From NCBI GenBank assembly GCA_902795255.1, contig CADBKS010000141.1, positions 1 to 7,632 on the forward strand: a stretch of 7,632 nucleotides of DNA. Direction: 5' to 3'. The stretch's first letter is position 1. Every line of letters begins with the position of its first letter. Positions 1 to 6,496 of the stretch are shown piece by piece. The notes under the pieces are model-generated. The model was not told where the DNA came from. It searched no databases and saw only the letters and a list, made by a program, of their open reading frames with translations. Position numbers and translations under genes: made by a program. This DNA comes from an uncultured Chloroflexota bacterium (lineage in GTDB: Bacteria; Chloroflexota; Anaerolineae; Anaerolineales; Anaerolineaceae).

Positions 1-26
1 TGCTCTTTACGTCCCTTTTTGCTCAT
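1..26 (-). CDS. possible start of a minus-strand gene leaving the window
   Basis: On the minus strand an ATG at 26-24 opens a frame reading MSKKGRKE before the window ends. The lysine- and arginine-rich start is plausible for a real protein, but eight codons do not allow identification. No Shine-Dalgarno sequence is visible just upstream (the bases before the ATG are a GCGCTGATTTGAC run). A possible minus-strand promoter lies at 172-144. The + strand terminator at 171-197 does not serve this gene. The call could easily be chance. Confidence 0.22.
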
Positions 27-34
27 GTCAAATC

Positions 35-121
35 AGCGCGAAACTGCCTTTCCGGCGCTCGTGTCAGTGCCTTCGGGTGCGGTTCCCTCTGACACCGTTC
101 CGGTGTCGCCGGGCAACCGGC
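35..121 (+). repeat. cluster of small hairpins, possible structured RNA or repeat element
   Basis: Several inverted repeats are packed into under 90 bases. AGCGC 35-39 can pair with GCGCT 55-59. GTGTCA 61-66 pairs with TGACAC 90-95 around an inner stem 67-71/76-80 capped by TTCG. GACACCG 91-97 pairs perfectly with CGGTGTC 101-107 around TTC. GCCGG 108-112 pairs with CCGGC 117-121 around GCAA. The second and third stems share bases 91-95, so they exclude each other. AGTGCC 66-71 can also pair with GGCACT 128-133. Read as + strand RNA, two loops are the stable UUCG and GNRA (GCAA) tetraloops; on the minus strand they are not, which favours a + transcript. It may be a small RNA, the 3' end of an upstream transcript, or a dispersed repeat. 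I do not recognise a known RNA family. Confidence 0.4.
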
Positions 122-143
122 CCCTACGGCACTCGGCAGCGGG

Positions 144-172
144 TCAGTACCACATTTTTTTGTGTTTGTCAA
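144..172 (-). promoter_or_regulatory. weak candidate minus-strand promoter
   Basis: On the minus strand a perfect TTGACA (172-167) is followed 17 bases later by TACTGA (149-144), preceded by TGG as in an extended -10. The -10 hexamer itself matches TATAAT poorly and lacks the conserved final T. If real, it would drive the possible gene starting at position 26, with a leader of about 110 bases crossing the hairpin cluster. Confidence 0.22.
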
Positions 173-197
173 CCGGCAACATTGCCGGTTTATTTTT
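171..197 (+). terminator. rho-independent terminator
   Basis: AACCGGC (171-177) pairs perfectly with GCCGGTT (184-190), and two further A-T pairs can close the loop. The stem is followed directly by TATTTTTT (191-198). The T-run lies only on the 3' side in the + direction, so it ends a + strand transcript coming from the left. That could be the hairpin-rich stretch at 35-121 or a gene outside the window. A separate run of seven T residues at 155-161 precedes it without a good stem. Confidence 0.75.
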
Positions 198-230
198 TGA
201 TTTCGGGGATGTAAACTGAGGGTGTAGTTT

Positions 231-263
231 GATGATTTGATCGTTTGACAGCCGGATGATTTG
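231..263 (+). repeat. short direct repeat
   Basis: GATGATTTG occurs at 231-239 and again at 255-263, 24 bases apart, with a TTGACA (245-250) between them. No matching -10 box sits at 16-18 bases from that TTGACA, so I do not call it a promoter. The repeat abuts the nested palindrome that starts at 263. Confidence 0.4.
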
Positions 264-335
264 GACCGGCAGGGAACGGATAAGACCGTTGGGACAGTTC
301 TCCATGTCCCGCGGCAAGAACCGTTCCCACGGTCC
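263..335 (+). repeat. nested palindromic (REP-like) element
   Basis: Three inverted repeats are nested around one centre: GGACCG 263-268 with CGGTCC 330-335, GGGAACGG 272-279 with CCGTTCCC 321-328, and GGGACA 291-296 with TGTCCC 305-310. All three match exactly. An alternative stem, AACGG 275-279 with CCGTT 286-290, competes with the middle one. The GGGACAGTT core resembles the GGGGACAGGTT core of the palindrome at 1420-1508, so both may belong to a REP-type family of dispersed palindromes. It could equally act as a leader structure for the gene at 426. Confidence 0.6.
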
Positions 336-358
336 TCCCGGTTGAGAATATTACACAG

Positions 359-379
359 CGGCGGGAGTCTTTCCTGCCG
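359..379 (+). promoter_or_regulatory. leader hairpin upstream of the 426 gene
   Basis: CGGCGGGA (359-366) pairs with TCCTGCCG (372-379) with one G-T wobble and a five-base loop. A tandem CTGCCGG follows at about 374-387. The structure ends some 35 bases before the ribosome binding site at 416-421, so it would lie in the 5' leader of any transcript from upstream. There is no T-run, so it is not a terminator. I see no clear promoter for the downstream gene. Confidence 0.35.
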
Positions 380-425
380 GCTGCCGGCTGACTGCTGCAG
401 GCTGATTTTAACGGAAGGAGGAGCG

Positions 426-1283
426 ATGGCGACAAAAGGCGAAAAAGTTTTGGATGCGATGAACGCGTTTGATGCGAATGCGGCTTCCGGCTGCGAAGAG
501 CTGCCGTTCGAGTCGCTGGATGACTTCAGTGTCGCTCCGCTGACCTTTGAGGAAACTGCCGTGATGGTGTGGCGGAAGACCGAATATTTCTTTGACCTTA
601 CGGCGAAATTCAACCGCAAGTCCGAAAAATATCTGGAAGCCTGCGCCTTTCTGGAAAAGGGTGTGAAGTACCTGGGCAGCTGCTGTCTGACGGCGGCTGT
701 TCTCGGTGAAGAAGATGATCAGGAATTCCCGAAGCTGGATGGGCTTTCGACCCACTGGCTCTTCGGGCTGGTGTCGTTTAATGTCCGCAAGCTGAACGCG
801 TCTGTCAATGAATTCATCGCTGCCACCGGGGACCTTCCCGGCAAATGGCTGGATATGCAGTTCCGCTTCCTGAACCTGGCGGAACGGCTGAAATCCACCG
901 AACGGAAGATCAAAAAATGCTGTTCCAGCTCCCTCGACGAGGAAAGATCACGGATCGCCTCTGAAGCGAAAATGTTCACAAAGCAAGCCGGAAACCGTTA
1001 TGAGGTCCGCCGCCATGTCAAACCGCCGGTCTTCCGCACCGGGGCGGCGCTGCCGCTGATCCGCAGCGCGGTGGAACATCCGGAAACGCTTCCCGCGGCC
1101 GAGCCGGAAGAAGTGAAGGAAGTCACACTTGATCCGGAAGGCGGCATCTGGGAGCCGGATGAGATGCTCGACCGCCTCGCCATCATCGGGAGCATGCCCC
1201 TGTGGAAACTGAACAAAATGCAGGCGGAGGATCCCGAAGGCTGGGCCCGGCTGACCGCGGGGATCTTCGACCCGCCGGACTGA
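426..1283 (+). CDS. hypothetical protein, 285 residues, not recognised
   Basis: I do not recognise this family. The start is fixed by AGGAGG at 416-421 just before ATG 426; the frame stays open further upstream, but through the palindrome at 263-335 and without another binding site. The protein has no signal peptide or obvious membrane segment and looks cytoplasmic. Its N-terminal 190 residues or so appear mostly helical, with charged and amphipathic stretches (EKYLEACAFLEKGVKYLG, NLAERLKSTERKIKKCC). A proline- and glutamate-rich linker follows (about 225-245), then a compact tryptophan-containing end (MPLWKLNKMQAEDPEGWARL) finishing FDPPD. Two CC pairs are present (GSCCL and KKCCSS). There is no nucleotide-binding, HTH or zinc-finger motif that I can see. 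The gene stands alone: palindromes lie on both sides and the next gene starts 300 bases later behind its own promoter. Codon use matches the neighbours, so it is probably real coding DNA. Confidence 0.75.
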   Translation: MATKGEKVLDAMNAFDANAASGCEELPFESLDDFSVAPLTFEETAVMVWRKTEYFFDLTAKFNRKSEKYLEACAFLEKGVKYLGSCCLTAAVLGEEDDQEFPKLDGLSTHWLFGLVSFNVRKLNASVNEFIAATGDLPGKWLDMQFRFLNLAERLKSTERKIKKCCSSSLDEERSRIASEAKMFTKQAGNRYEVRRHVKPPVFRTGAALPLIRSAVEHPETLPAAEPEEVKEVTLDPEGGIWEPDEMLDRLAIIGSMPLWKLNKMQAEDPEGWARLTAGIFDPPD

Positions 1284-1352
1284 TTTCATAAAGTTTAAAG
1301 TTGAAAGTTGAAATTTCAGATCAGACTCATTTTCAGGGCAAAGAATAAACGT

Positions 1353-1403
1353 GAATTCCCGAAGCCGGGTGGACAGTCCACTCACCGGCGGTTCGGGGCA
1401 TTC
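1353..1403 (+). repeat. long imperfect hairpin
   Basis: GAAT 1353-1356 pairs with ATTC 1400-1403; CCCGAA 1358-1363 with TTCGGG 1392-1397; GCCGG 1364-1368 with CCGGC 1385-1389; and GTGGA 1369-1373 with TCCAC 1377-1381 around CAG. Small bulges separate the stems. No T-run follows, so it is not a typical terminator, though it lies where a terminator for the 426-1283 gene would be expected. Upstream, 1294-1313 carries an A/T-rich AAGTTGAAAGTTGAAA direct repeat. Confidence 0.4.
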
Positions 1404-1419
1404 CCGTTTAAGGTCCGAA

Positions 1420-1508
1420 AGTCTGAGAATGAGTCACGGGGACAGGTTCCCTGACTCACTTTTGCAAAGTGAGTCAGGGAACCTGTCCCCGTGACTCATT
1501 CCTAGACT
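1420..1508 (+). repeat. REPIN-like double palindrome
   Basis: Bases 1427-1462 and 1466-1501 form a perfect 36-base inverted repeat with a three-base TGC spacer. After a two-base mismatch the pairing resumes as AGTCT 1420-1424 with AGACT 1504-1508. Each arm is itself near-palindromic: TGAGTCA at one end and TGACTCA at the other, around CGGGGACAGGTTCCC. The element is therefore two copies of a 29-base palindromic unit in opposite orientation, the architecture of a REPIN. In bacteria such units are typically dispersed and moved by a trans-acting IS200-like (RAYT) transposase. No such gene is in this window. It sits between the unknown gene and the promoter of the downstream operon, and in RNA would form a very stable hairpin. 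It lacks a T-run. Confidence 0.85.
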
Positions 1509-1524
1509 CTATCCTACACCTTTA

Positions 1525-1554
1525 TGGCTCAGAGGCGGCATTCACAGGTATAAT
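1525..1554 (+). promoter_or_regulatory. promoter of the oxidoreductase-ABC-lipase operon
   Basis: A consensus TATAAT sits at 1549-1554. The -35 region is poor: the best candidates, around 1524-1530 (ATGGCT or TGGCTC), match TTGACA weakly and with 18-19 base spacing. Transcription would start near 1561, giving a leader of about 22 bases before ATG 1583. The weak -35 may mean an activator is needed. The box lies about 40 bases downstream of the REPIN-like palindrome. Confidence 0.55.
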
Positions 1555-1582
1555 TAGGAAGACACATTATACGGAGGGAACT

Positions 1583-2971
1583 ATGGCAAACAACTACGAC
1601 GTACTGATCATCGGGGCAGGCCCCGGAGGGATTTTCTCCGCTTACGAATTATCCCGGCTGCAGCCGGGTCTGAAGATCGGGATCCTGGAATCCGGCGGAC
1701 CGCTGGAGCAGCGGAAATGCCCGATCGACGGCGACAAGATCAAAAGCTGCATCCACTGCAAACACTGCTCGATCATGAACGGTTTTGGCGGAGCCGGCGC
1801 TTTTTCTGACGGGAAATACAACATCACCAACGATTTCGGCGGCACGCTGCACGAATATATCGGCAAGGCCCGCGCGCTGGAGCTGATGCATTATGTGGAC
1901 GACATCAACATGCTGCACGGCGGGAAGGGCACGAAGCTTTACACCACTGCCAATTCGGAATTCAAAAAGATCTGCCTGCAGAACGGGCTGCACCTGCTTG
2001 ACGCGTCCGTCCGCCATCTCGGCACGGATAAAAACTACGTCGTTCTTGAAAACATCTATAAAGAACTGAAGGACAAGATCGACATCCACTTCTATACCGC
2101 GGCGGAAAAAGTCGAGGCGAAAGAAGACGGCGGGTACCTTGTGCACACGGCCGATCAGACCTTCGAGGCGCCGATCTGCATCATCTCCGGCGGCAGATCC
2201 GGCAGCAAATGGATGGAACAGGTCTGCCGCGACCTGGACATCCCGACGAAAAGCAACCGCGTCGATATCGGTGTCCGCGTCGAACTTCCGGCCGAAGTCT
2301 TCTCCCACATCACCGACTCCCTTTATGAGAGCAAGATCATTTACCGCACCAACAACACCGGCGACCTGGTCCGCACGTTCTGCATGAACCCGCGCGGGGC
2401 AGTCGTCAATGAAAACACCAACGGCATCGTGACCGTCAACGGGCACAGCTATGAAGATCCCGCCAAACAGACGCAGAACACGAACTTCGCGCTGCTGGTG
2501 GCCAAGCACTTCTCCGAGCCCTTCAAGGACAGCAACGGCTACGGTGAAAGCATCGCCCGCCTTTCCAACATGCTTGGCGGCGGTGTGATCGTCCAGCGTC
2601 TGGGCGACCTGATGCGCGGGCGCCGCACAACCCCGCAGCGGATGAAGGAATGCTTCACGGTCCCGACCCTGGCCGCCACTCCGGGCGACCTGAGCCTGGT
2701 GATCCCGAAACGCATCCTGGACGGCATTATCGAAATGATCTACACACTGGACAAGATCGCTCCGGGCACGGCCAACATCGATACCCTGCTGTACGGCGTT
2801 GAAGTCAAATTCTACAACATGGAAGTGGCGCTGGATGAACATCTGGAGACCCGCTACAAAGGGCTGTTCGTCATCGGCGACTGCAGCGGCATCACGCACT
2901 CGCTTTCCCACGCGTCGGTTTCCGGCGTCCACGTTGCCAGACTGATCTCGGAAAGGATGCAGAAAGCCTGA
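1583..2971 (+). CDS. FAD-dependent oxidoreductase (COG2509-type)
   Basis: Start ATG 1583 is supported by GGAGG at 1573-1577 and by the Rossmann fold beginning at once (YDVLIIGAGPGG, residues 5-16), with E36 at the end of beta-strand two to hold the FAD ribose. The frame is open further upstream but runs into the palindrome. The 462-residue product has the features of uncharacterised FAD-dependent dehydrogenases: the GFGGAGAFSDGK segment (67-78) and a C-terminal FAD-binding motif GLFVIGDCSG (427-436) followed by a run of small residues (SHASVSGV). Just before the GFGGAG segment there is C56-x2-C59-x2-C62, with another cysteine at 46; this could bind a metal or an Fe-S cluster, or be redox-active. 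No membrane segment or signal peptide is seen, so it is probably cytoplasmic. The physiological substrate is unknown. It is the first gene of the inferred operon and ends 10 bases before the first ABC gene. Confidence 0.88.
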   Translation: MANNYDVLIIGAGPGGIFSAYELSRLQPGLKIGILESGGPLEQRKCPIDGDKIKSCIHCKHCSIMNGFGGAGAFSDGKYNITNDFGGTLHEYIGKARALELMHYVDDINMLHGGKGTKLYTTANSEFKKICLQNGLHLLDASVRHLGTDKNYVVLENIYKELKDKIDIHFYTAAEKVEAKEDGGYLVHTADQTFEAPICIISGGRSGSKWMEQVCRDLDIPTKSNRVDIGVRVELPAEVFSHITDSLYESKIIYRTNNTGDLVRTFCMNPRGAVVNENTNGIVTVNGHSYEDPAKQTQNTNFALLVAKHFSEPFKDSNGYGESIARLSNMLGGGVIVQRLGDLMRGRRTTPQRMKECFTVPTLAATPGDLSLVIPKRILDGIIEMIYTLDKIAPGTANIDTLLYGVEVKFYNMEVALDEHLETRYKGLFVIGDCSGITHSLSHASVSGVHVARLISERMQKA

Positions 2972-2981
2972 TCTCCGCCGC

Positions 2982-4730
2982 ATGAGAAAGATCCTTTCTT
3001 ATCTGAAACTGTACCGGAAAGAAGCAATCCTCGGGCCGCTCTTCAAGCTGCTCGAGGCTTCTTTTGAATTGCTGATCCCGCTGGTCGTGGCCGACATCAT
3101 CGATGTCGGGATCGCCGGGCAGGATATGTCCGTCATCATACGCGACAGTATCCTGATGGCGGCGCTCGGTCTGATCGGGATGCTTTTTGCCATCACCGCC
3201 CAGTATTTCTCGGCTAAAGCCGCGGTCGGGCTGGCAGCTTCCGTCCGCCGCGAGCTGTTCGCGCACATCCAGTCGCTTTCCTACAGCCGGGCGCAGACGG
3301 TCGGGACCGACACGCTGCTGACCCGCATCACCAGCGACATCAATCAGGTGCAGACCGGGCTGAACCTGGCGCTGCGGCTGCTGCTGCGGAGCCCGTTCAT
3401 CGTTTTCGGGGCCATGATCATGGCCTTCACCGTTAACGTCCGGGCCGCGCTGATCTTCGCCGTCACCATTCCGGTGCTGGCAGCCATTGTGTTCGGGATC
3501 ATGCGCCTTACCACCCCGCGCTATAAAAAAGTGCAGGCCAAGCTGGACACTCTGCTCGGGATGACACGGCAGAACCTCACCGGCGTCCGGGTGATCCGGG
3601 CCTTCAACAATGAAGAAAAAGAGCTCGGCGATTTTCTGAACGAAAACGATACGCTCACGCACATGCAGCAGGCCGTCGGCCGGATCTCCGCGCTGATGAA
3701 CCCGCTGACCTATGTGATCGTCAATCTCGCCACCGCCGCGCTGATTTATTACGGTGCCCTGCGCGTTGATGCAGGAGAGCTGACCCGCGGCCAGGTGGTC
3801 GCGCTGGTCAACTATTTCGCCCAGATCCTGGTGGAGCTGATCAAGTTCGCCAACCTGATCGTCACCATTTCAAAAGCGATCGCCTCCGCGGACCGCATCA
3901 GCGACGTGCTGGACATTGAAGCGGGAGACGAACGCATCAGCAGCGATGCGAAAGCGGAAGACGCCTGCATCGTCTTTGACCACGTCAGCCTGACCTACCC
4001 CAACGCCGGCGCGGAATCGCTGAGCGATATCGATTTCAGTGTCGGGCACGGTCAGACGCTCGGCATCATCGGTGGGACCGGCTCCGGGAAGAGCTCAGTC
4101 ATCGACCTGATCCCGCGCTTTTTTGACGCGACCGGCGGCTCCGTCCGGGTGGACGGCATGGACGTCCGGGCCTATGATACGGAAAAACTGCGGAACAAGA
4201 TCGGCCTGGTGCCGCAGAAAGCAGTCCTTTTCAAAGGGACGATCCGCTCCAACCTGCTCCTCGCGGACCCCGATGCGGATGAGAAGACCATGTGGGAAGC
4301 CCTGCGCATTGCCCAGGCGGAAGACTTCGTCCGTGAAAAAAGCGGCGGTCTGGATGCCGAAGTCGCACAGGAAGGGCGGAACTTTTCCGGCGGGCAGCGC
4401 CAGCGCCTGACGATTGCACGGGCGCTCGTCCGAAAGCCGGAGATCCTGATTTTGGATGACAGCGCCTCGGCCCTGGATTATATGACCGACGCGAAGCTGC
4501 GCCGGGCGATCCGGGAAGCTGACCCGGAAATGACCGTCGTGATCGTCTCACAGCGCACCGCATCCGTCCGTTTTGCCGACAAGATCGCGGTGCTGGATGA
4601 CGGCAGGATCTGCGGTCTGGGCACTCATGACGAACTGATGGAAAACTGCCCGGTTTACCGGGAGATCTATGACTCACAATTCAAAAAGAGCAGCAGAGAA
4701 GGGGAGGTGAACGATGAAGAGCAGAGCTAA
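2982..4730 (+). CDS. heterodimeric ABC exporter subunit, degenerate ATP site
   Basis: This 582-residue half-transporter has an N-terminal membrane domain (about 1-310, expected six helices, with hydrophobic stretches near 14-38, 50-75, 128-177 and 235-300) fused to an ATPase domain. Visible motifs are A-loop Y339, Walker A GGTGSGKSS 364-372, Q-loop Q412, signature FSGGQ 468-472 and Walker B ILILDD 488-493. The catalytic glutamate after Walker B is aspartate (D493) and the H-loop histidine is glutamine (Q524, VSQR). These changes are typical of the degenerate-site partner in heterodimeric exporters such as TM287/288, LmrCD and BmrCD. Its intact signature would complete the working site of the partner encoded next. 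No good Shine-Dalgarno lies before ATG 2982, so translation may depend on coupling to the gene ending 10 bases earlier. The start is supported by the family-typical MRKILSYLKLYRKEAILGP opening. Substrate unknown; multidrug or lipid-like compounds are usual in the family. Confidence 0.92.
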   Translation: MRKILSYLKLYRKEAILGPLFKLLEASFELLIPLVVADIIDVGIAGQDMSVIIRDSILMAALGLIGMLFAITAQYFSAKAAVGLAASVRRELFAHIQSLSYSRAQTVGTDTLLTRITSDINQVQTGLNLALRLLLRSPFIVFGAMIMAFTVNVRAALIFAVTIPVLAAIVFGIMRLTTPRYKKVQAKLDTLLGMTRQNLTGVRVIRAFNNEEKELGDFLNENDTLTHMQQAVGRISALMNPLTYVIVNLATAALIYYGALRVDAGELTRGQVVALVNYFAQILVELIKFANLIVTISKAIASADRISDVLDIEAGDERISSDAKAEDACIVFDHVSLTYPNAGAESLSDIDFSVGHGQTLGIIGGTGSGKSSVIDLIPRFFDATGGSVRVDGMDVRAYDTEKLRNKIGLVPQKAVLFKGTIRSNLLLADPDADEKTMWEALRIAQAEDFVREKSGGLDAEVAQEGRNFSGGQRQRLTIARALVRKPEILILDDSASALDYMTDAKLRRAIREADPEMTVVIVSQRTASVRFADKIAVLDDGRICGLGTHDELMENCPVYREIYDSQFKKSSREGEVNDEEQS

Positions 4731-6465
4731 AGCCGCACCGGGCACCTTCGCCAAAGTGATGAAACACATCCGCGGGCACTGGCTGCTGCTGGGGATCTCG
4801 ATCCTCTGCGCGGCCGCCAACGTGTTTCTGACTCTGTATATTCCCGTCGTCAACGGACGGGCGATCGACTTCATCATCGGAAAGGGACAGGTCGACCTGA
4901 CCGCCGTTCTGGAGACCCTGAAAACCGTACTCGTCTGCGCGGGGCTGGCAGCCGCCGCACAGTGGGTGATGAACATCTGCTCCAACCGGATGACCTTCGA
5001 GATCGTCCGGGACCTCCGCAACGACGCGATGCGGAAGATCGAGATCCTGCCGCTGAGCTATCTGGATGCCCATCCGCACGGCGAGATCGTGAGCCGTGTG
5101 ATCGCGGACGTCGACCAGTTCGCCGACGGGCTGCTGATGGGGTTCACACAGCTTTTCAGCGGCATTCTGACGATCCTCGGGACACTGGGCGTGATGTTCT
5201 CCGTGAACTATAAGATCGCCGCGCTGGTGGTCCTCATTACCCCGCTCTCCCTGTTTGTTGCCTCCTTCATCGCGAAAAACACCTTCAGCATGTTCAAACT
5301 GCAGTCGGAAACCCGCGGCGAACAGACCGCCTTCATGGAAGAAATGATCGGCCGCGCCGAAGTGGTCAAAGCCTTCAGCTATGAAAAACGGGCACAGGAG
5401 ACCTTCGATGAGATCAATGAGCGCGTACGGAAATATTCCCTGCAGGCCACATTCTTCTCCTCGATCACAAACCCGTCCACCCGCTTTGTCAACAACCTGG
5501 TCTACGCGGCCGTTGCGCTGACCGGAGCCCTTGCCGCACTGCGCGGAAGGCTCAGTGTCGGGCAACTGACAGCCTTTCTGAGCTACGCCAATCAGTATAC
5601 GAAACCGTTCAACGAGATCTCCGGCGTCGTCACCGAGTTCCAGAACGCACTGGCCTGCGCCGGACGGATCTTCGAGCTGATCGAGGCCGAACCGCAGGTC
5701 CCCGAACCGGAAAACGCCGCAGTGCTGGACAATGTGAACGGCGAAGTAGACGCCGAACATGTCTGGTTCTCCTACCAGCCGGAACAGAAACTCATTGAAG
5801 ACTTTTCCCTCAGCGTGGACCCCGGACAGCGCATCGCCATTGTCGGACCGACCGGCTGCGGGAAAACGACGATCATCAACCTGCTCATGCGCTTCTATGA
5901 CACCGACCGGGGCTGCATCCGGGTCGAAGGGCATGACATCCGTGAAGTCACCCGCAGGAGCCTGCGCGCCGGTTACGGGATGGTCCTGCAGGAAACATGG
6001 CTGAAGAACGGGACGATCCGCGAGAACCTCTGTATGGGGAAACCTGATGCCACCGACGAGGAGATCACCGCGGCTGCCAGAGCCGCCCACGCGCACAGCT
6101 TCATCCGCAGACTGCCGAAGGGATATGACACGGTCATCAATGAATCCGGCGGGGGCCTTTCCCAGGGCCAGAAACAGCTGCTCTGTATCGCCCGGGTCAT
6201 GCTCTGCCTGCCGCCGATGCTGATCCTGGACGAGGCGACTTCCTCGATCGATACACGGACCGAGATCCTGATCCAGAACGCGTTTGCCCGCATGATGGAA
6301 GGGCGGACCAGCTTTATCGTGGCACACCGGCTTTCCACGATCCGGGAGGCCGACAGGATCCTGGTGATGCGGGACGGACACATTGTGGAACAGGGAACGC
6401 ATACAGAGCTGCTGAAGAAGCAGGGTTTTTACGCGGAGATCTACAACGCGCAGTTCACGGAGTAG
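4714..6465 (+). CDS. heterodimeric ABC exporter subunit, catalytic ATP site
   Basis: This 583-residue half-transporter overlaps the previous gene by 17 bases and has its own strong site, GGAGG 4703-4707. It has a membrane domain (first helix near residues 22-45) and an ATPase domain with A-loop Y354, Walker A GPTGCGKTT 378-386, Q-loop Q426, Walker B MLILDE with catalytic E507, D-loop SSID 510-513 and H-loop H538. The signature is LSQGQ (482-486) instead of LSGGQ. In a head-to-tail dimer this altered signature faces the Walker motifs of the upstream subunit, which are themselves degenerate, while the intact Walker, glutamate and histidine residues here face the normal FSGGQ of the partner. The pair therefore predicts one hydrolysing and one non-hydrolysing site. 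Expected at the cytoplasmic membrane as an exporter. The gene ends 31 bases before the lipase, with no terminator between. Confidence 0.93.
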   Translation: MKSRAKAAPGTFAKVMKHIRGHWLLLGISILCAAANVFLTLYIPVVNGRAIDFIIGKGQVDLTAVLETLKTVLVCAGLAAAAQWVMNICSNRMTFEIVRDLRNDAMRKIEILPLSYLDAHPHGEIVSRVIADVDQFADGLLMGFTQLFSGILTILGTLGVMFSVNYKIAALVVLITPLSLFVASFIAKNTFSMFKLQSETRGEQTAFMEEMIGRAEVVKAFSYEKRAQETFDEINERVRKYSLQATFFSSITNPSTRFVNNLVYAAVALTGALAALRGRLSVGQLTAFLSYANQYTKPFNEISGVVTEFQNALACAGRIFELIEAEPQVPEPENAAVLDNVNGEVDAEHVWFSYQPEQKLIEDFSLSVDPGQRIAIVGPTGCGKTTIINLLMRFYDTDRGCIRVEGHDIREVTRRSLRAGYGMVLQETWLKNGTIRENLCMGKPDATDEEITAAARAAHAHSFIRRLPKGYDTVINESGGGLSQGQKQLLCIARVMLCLPPMLILDEATSSIDTRTEILIQNAFARMMEGRTSFIVAHRLSTIREADRILVMRDGHIVEQGTHTELLKKQGFYAEIYNAQFTE

Positions 6466-6496
6466 CACTACACGGCAATTCAGAAAGAGGGAAAAG

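Noticed and set aside
19..219. Small + strand open frame of 66 codons at the left end
   Set aside because: It runs through the hairpin cluster and the terminator stem, has no ribosome binding site, and its translation looks like random GC-rich sequence.
245..273. TTGACA at 245-250 as a + strand promoter for the 426 gene
   Set aside because: At 16-18 bases downstream the sequence is GC-rich (around GGCAGG) and has no resemblance to TATAAT.
426..1283. The unknown gene as a RAYT or other transposase of the neighbouring repeats
   Set aside because: No HxH plus tyrosine (HUH) motif and no DDE pattern; the helical acidic protein does not resemble IS200-like transposases.
1420..1508. Reading the large palindrome as a transcription terminator
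   Set aside because: The stem is very stable, but no T-run follows on either strand, and the doubled palindromic unit fits a REPIN better.
1649..2983. Minus-strand open frame of 444 codons opposite the oxidoreductase
   Set aside because: Antisense shadow of a gene with clear FAD-binding motifs at both ends; the translation is rich in Asp, Val, His and Arg with no family features.
2982..4730. First ABC gene as a decaying pseudogene because of D493 and Q524
   Set aside because: The frame is intact and the changes are exactly those of the degenerate partner in heterodimeric exporters, matched by the LSQGQ change in the other subunit.
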